A stretch of DNA of 8,394 bases, taken from the NCBI GenBank assembly GCA_002428905.1, contig DIYD01000251.1, positions 1-8,394 of the forward strand. The letters are read 5' to 3'. Made by a program: the position numbers and the translations under genes. The notes below the pieces were generated by a model. It did no database searches. It was not told the DNA's origin and was given only the letters and a program-made list of their open reading frames with translations. Shown piece after piece: positions 6,981 to 8,394 of the stretch (the stretch's first letter is position 1; each line of letters opens with the position of its first letter). The DNA comes from Bacteroidetes bacterium UBA6063. GTDB lineage: Bacteria; Bacteroidota; Bacteroidia; NS11-12g; UBA9320.

Positions 6981-7290
6981 AACCGTCCTTCGCGCTCTTG
7001 TAATCACGATCTTTTTTATCCTCAGGTTCTCCATCGACTTTTGTTGTAATAGTCAATATTACGCTATCCGGTGCACAAACCACGGGCGCCTCACACAAAT
7101 GTTGAACAACCGTAGACCCTGAACCAGTGTCGGTTAATGTAACTGTAACCTCCGTAGCATAATCGTTGACTACTGCGTCCACAGAATAACTACTGAAAGC
7201 ATAACCCGCTTGGGGCATGATTTTAAGTCGAAAGTCGGTTTCCTCACCACATCCGTCTCCTGCTAGTTTTAAAATTTCATAACTTACCAT
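6979..7290 (-). CDS. hypothetical beta-rich small protein
   Basis: I do not recognise this 103-residue protein. It has no signal peptide or transmembrane segment, so it is probably cytoplasmic. Residues about 18-85 alternate in the way of beta strands (RLKIMPQAGYAF, EVTVTLTDT, SVILTITTKV), with glycine- and serine-rich turns between, suggesting a small beta-sandwich. Three cysteines (C14, C66, C72) are present. The last 18 residues (86-103) are a highly charged, lysine- and aspartate-rich tail that is probably disordered. The start at 7290 is 32 bases after the metacaspase-like gene, and the stop is 16 bases before the histidine kinase, so it is sandwiched inside a probable operon. That position suggests a partner, substrate or inhibitor of the caspase-fold protein, or an input to the kinase. 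No function is assigned. Confidence 0.75.
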   Translation of the reverse strand: MVSYEILKLAGDGCGEETDFRLKIMPQAGYAFSSYSVDAVVNDYATEVTVTLTDTGSGSTVVQHLCEAPVVCAPDSVILTITTKVDGEPEDKKDRDYKSAKDG

Positions 7291-7296
7291 AACATA

Positions 7297-7322
7297 TTAA
7301 TTTTAAGTGTTTAAATAATTAA
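7297..7322. repeat. AT-rich hairpin between metacaspase-like and small genes
   Basis: TTAATT (7297-7302) pairs with AATTAA (7317-7322), and TTAA (7303-7306) with TTAA (7311-7314), around GTGT, with a two-base bulge (AT) on one side. It fills the 32-base gap and ends next to the stop codon of the metacaspase-like gene. As an all A-T stem it is weak. It resembles the second hairpin at the next junction of the run. Confidence 0.3.
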
Positions 7323-8003
7323 CTATATAAATATGCGACTTGACTTTCTTCTATTGTAGCAAACCACTTCTGATGATATACGCTTGTCGTAGCCATATAG
7401 CGCATCAAAACGCGGTTTAATTTCATCGATCTCCTCCGATGCATTTAACACTAAATCGACATCAGAAGCAATTGATGATTTTTGATCACTTTTCATAGTC
7501 GAATTGGTAGATAAAGCCAATACAACAGCATCGGCTTTAACCCTCTTTGAAGGTTTGAATGTTTCCAGTAGGTTTGTTGTGGCTCCGGTAGAACCCTTTT
7601 GAATTTCCGTTATGAGAAAGAACACTTTTTCACCCTCATCGAAATAGGACAGACACTCATTAAGTTCTTTTACTCCAAAATAAGTCTCCTTGCTCAGTTT
7701 AAGCCACTTACGATCCGATTTCCAGGAGACTATGCCCAGATTGTACGGCCGTTTGACACTCTCAGCGGTCAGACTAACGAAGCCAATACTACCCGGCTCC
7801 ATTCCATCAGCCATTTGCTTAATCTGATCTTTAATTACCTGACAGCAGATTTCTTCCTTTTCCGTCGTAAGAACGTGTGACTCAAAGCCTTTCTTTAGCG
7901 TAACGGTGTGATAAAAAGTGGCGTCCTTTTCACTATCAAAAAACGGCAATCTGTAATCTGATTCATGCAAGTCTACCCCGAAATGTATCGCTCTTTTCAC
8001 CAT
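7323..8003 (-). CDS. metacaspase-like protein lacking the catalytic dyad
   Basis: The 226-residue protein follows bacterial type I metacaspases (peptidase C14, caspase fold) segment by segment. AIHFGVDLHESDY (5-17) fits the LHIGLN...Y start, SEKDA (24-28) fits the CENDA helix, GFESHVLTTE (39-48) fits the GF...LLT strand, and MEPGSIGFV (68-76) fits the GDxFxFxYSGHG strand. VKELNECLSYFDEGEKVFFLITEIQKGSTG (111-140) fits DDELY..F..GVRI...DSCHSG, ADAVVLALSTNSTM (157-170) fits the late strand, and the C-terminus ends RIFI like the family's RPFTI. The YSGHG histidine is replaced (SLTAE, 77-81; A80 by my alignment), and DSCHSG reads TEIQKG (I134 at the cysteine). It should be inactive as a protease and may act in binding. 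The alignment is by eye. It is first in the four-gene run, and an AAAGGTG before the ATG could be a rare ribosome-binding site. Confidence 0.6.
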   Translation of the reverse strand: MVKRAIHFGVDLHESDYRLPFFDSEKDATFYHTVTLKKGFESHVLTTEKEEICCQVIKDQIKQMADGMEPGSIGFVSLTAESVKRPYNLGIVSWKSDRKWLKLSKETYFGVKELNECLSYFDEGEKVFFLITEIQKGSTGATTNLLETFKPSKRVKADAVVLALSTNSTMKSDQKSSIASDVDLVLNASEEIDEIKPRFDALYGYDKRISSEVVCYNRRKSSRIFI

Positions 8004-8144
8004 AACACCTTTCTGACTTTGAGTCGATTTTTATCGATGAATTCTCATCAAATAAGAACGCGCTTACAGTCTAACTTTATCTGATTTACCTGCCCTCTAA
8101 CGAATTGGTATGGGTCAAAGTAATAACATTTAGTAGCGAAATAC

Positions 8145-8166
8145 ATCACTAGAAGTAGTGATTTTT
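8145..8166. terminator. hairpin after the ABC exporter gene
   Basis: ATCACTA (8145-8151) and TAGTGAT (8156-8162) form a perfect 7-bp stem around GAAG. The T run (8162-8166) follows on the plus strand. On the minus strand, the direction of the ABC gene, AAAAA precedes the stem and GTATTTCG follows it. It begins about 20 bases beyond the ABC stop, so it probably ends that gene and separates it from the downstream four-gene run. Confidence 0.45.
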
Positions 8167-8187
8167 ATAGTAGACACTAACGGTCGG

Positions 8188-8394
8188 CTACACTTTTTCA
8201 AGCTTTTGATTTTCAAGGAGTTGAAGATAAGCACCTCCCTTTTTGACCAGTTGGTCATGGCTGCCTAATTCGAGCACTTTGCCCTTATCCAGTACCAAAA
8301 TCTGATCTGCGTTTCGTATCGTGCTCAACCGGTGCGCAATGACAATAGAAGTCCGGCCATGCATGAGCTTGGAAATAGCCGCCTGGATCAAATG
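8188..8394 (-). CDS. ABC exporter ATP-binding domain, C-terminal end (partial)
   Basis: Only the last 68 codons are in the window; the gene continues past 8394. The fragment has the region after Walker B, including the H-loop IAHRLSTI with the switch histidine that contacts ATP gamma-phosphate, then ADQILVLDKGKVLELGSHDQLV and GGAYLQLL. This is the standard ending of MsbA/ABCB-type exporters with fused membrane and ATPase domains. Lipid, peptide or drug export are all possible, and the substrate cannot be told. The apparent start at 8391 is an internal TTG leucine codon preceded by a histidine codon, so it is not a real start. It is transcribed toward the four-gene run but ends 184 bases before it, behind a hairpin. 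Confidence 0.9.
   Translation of the reverse strand, partial: HLIQAAISKLMHGRTSIVIAHRLSTIRNADQILVLDKGKVLELGSHDQLVKKGGAYLQLLENQKLEKV

Noticed and set aside
6963..7034. Upstream extension of the histidine kinase by 24 codons
   Set aside because: It would overlap the preceding gene and place a basic tail in front of a textbook lipoprotein signal.
6802..7122. 106-codon plus-strand frame across the kinase/small gene junction
   Set aside because: It is antisense to two better supported genes and has no domain features.
8116..8123. TTACTTTG on the minus strand as a promoter for the four-gene run
   Set aside because: It misses the TAnnTTTG pattern at one key base and no TTG is found at the right distance upstream; the run's promoter remains unidentified.
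1..8394. CRISPR array, tRNA, rRNA, insertion sequence or prophage
   Set aside because: No regular repeat-spacer series, cloverleaf, transposase or flanking target duplication could be seen anywhere in the window.

Overview
This window looks like chromosomal DNA from a member of the Bacteroidota. The evidence is indirect but consistent. Candidate promoters fit the TTG / TAnnTTTG pattern of that phylum, and recognisable Shine-Dalgarno sites are nearly absent. A tetratricopeptide membrane protein sits directly in front of ribH, and there is a Bacteroidota-style lipoprotein/TPR histidine kinase paired with a LuxR-type regulator. I cannot place it more finely.

Layout, left to right. Positions 1-167 are a leader with two inverted repeats, the second resembling a terminator, followed by a TAnnTTTG box. 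Positions 168-2402 (+) hold three housekeeping genes: pdhA (pyruvate dehydrogenase E1 alpha), a single-pass TPR protein, and ribH (lumazine synthase, riboflavin pathway). Positions 2403-2653 are a convergent gap with weak terminator-like hairpins and no credible gene. Positions 2654-4317 (-) hold trpS (tryptophanyl-tRNA synthetase) and then a deoxynucleoside kinase gene. trpS has a promoter so close to its ATG that the mRNA may be leaderless, with a 13-bp direct repeat over its -33 region. Positions 4535-8003 (-) hold a tightly packed four-gene run, described next. Positions 8188-8394 (-) are the 3' end of an ABC exporter gene that leaves the window.

The four-gene run is the most interesting part. 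In transcription order it encodes: (1) a 226-residue protein whose segments follow the order of a bacterial type I metacaspase (peptidase C14) but which lacks both the YSGHG histidine and the DSCHSG cysteine motifs, so it appears to be a pseudo-metacaspase; (2) a 103-residue beta-rich protein of no recognised family; (3) a TPR sensor histidine kinase with a lipobox, one inner transmembrane helix and a HisKA_3/HATPase core; (4) a NarL/LuxR response regulator. Gaps are 32, 16 and 7 bases, so co-transcription is likely.

A perfect 12-bp inverted repeat begins inside the kinase start codon and ends over the lipobox cysteine codon. In mRNA it would form a stem that hides the start codon. Working model (inference): a signalling module in which a dead caspase-fold protein and a small partner act with a two-component pair, with kinase output set partly at translation. 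The remaining genes are ordinary core metabolism and translation genes.
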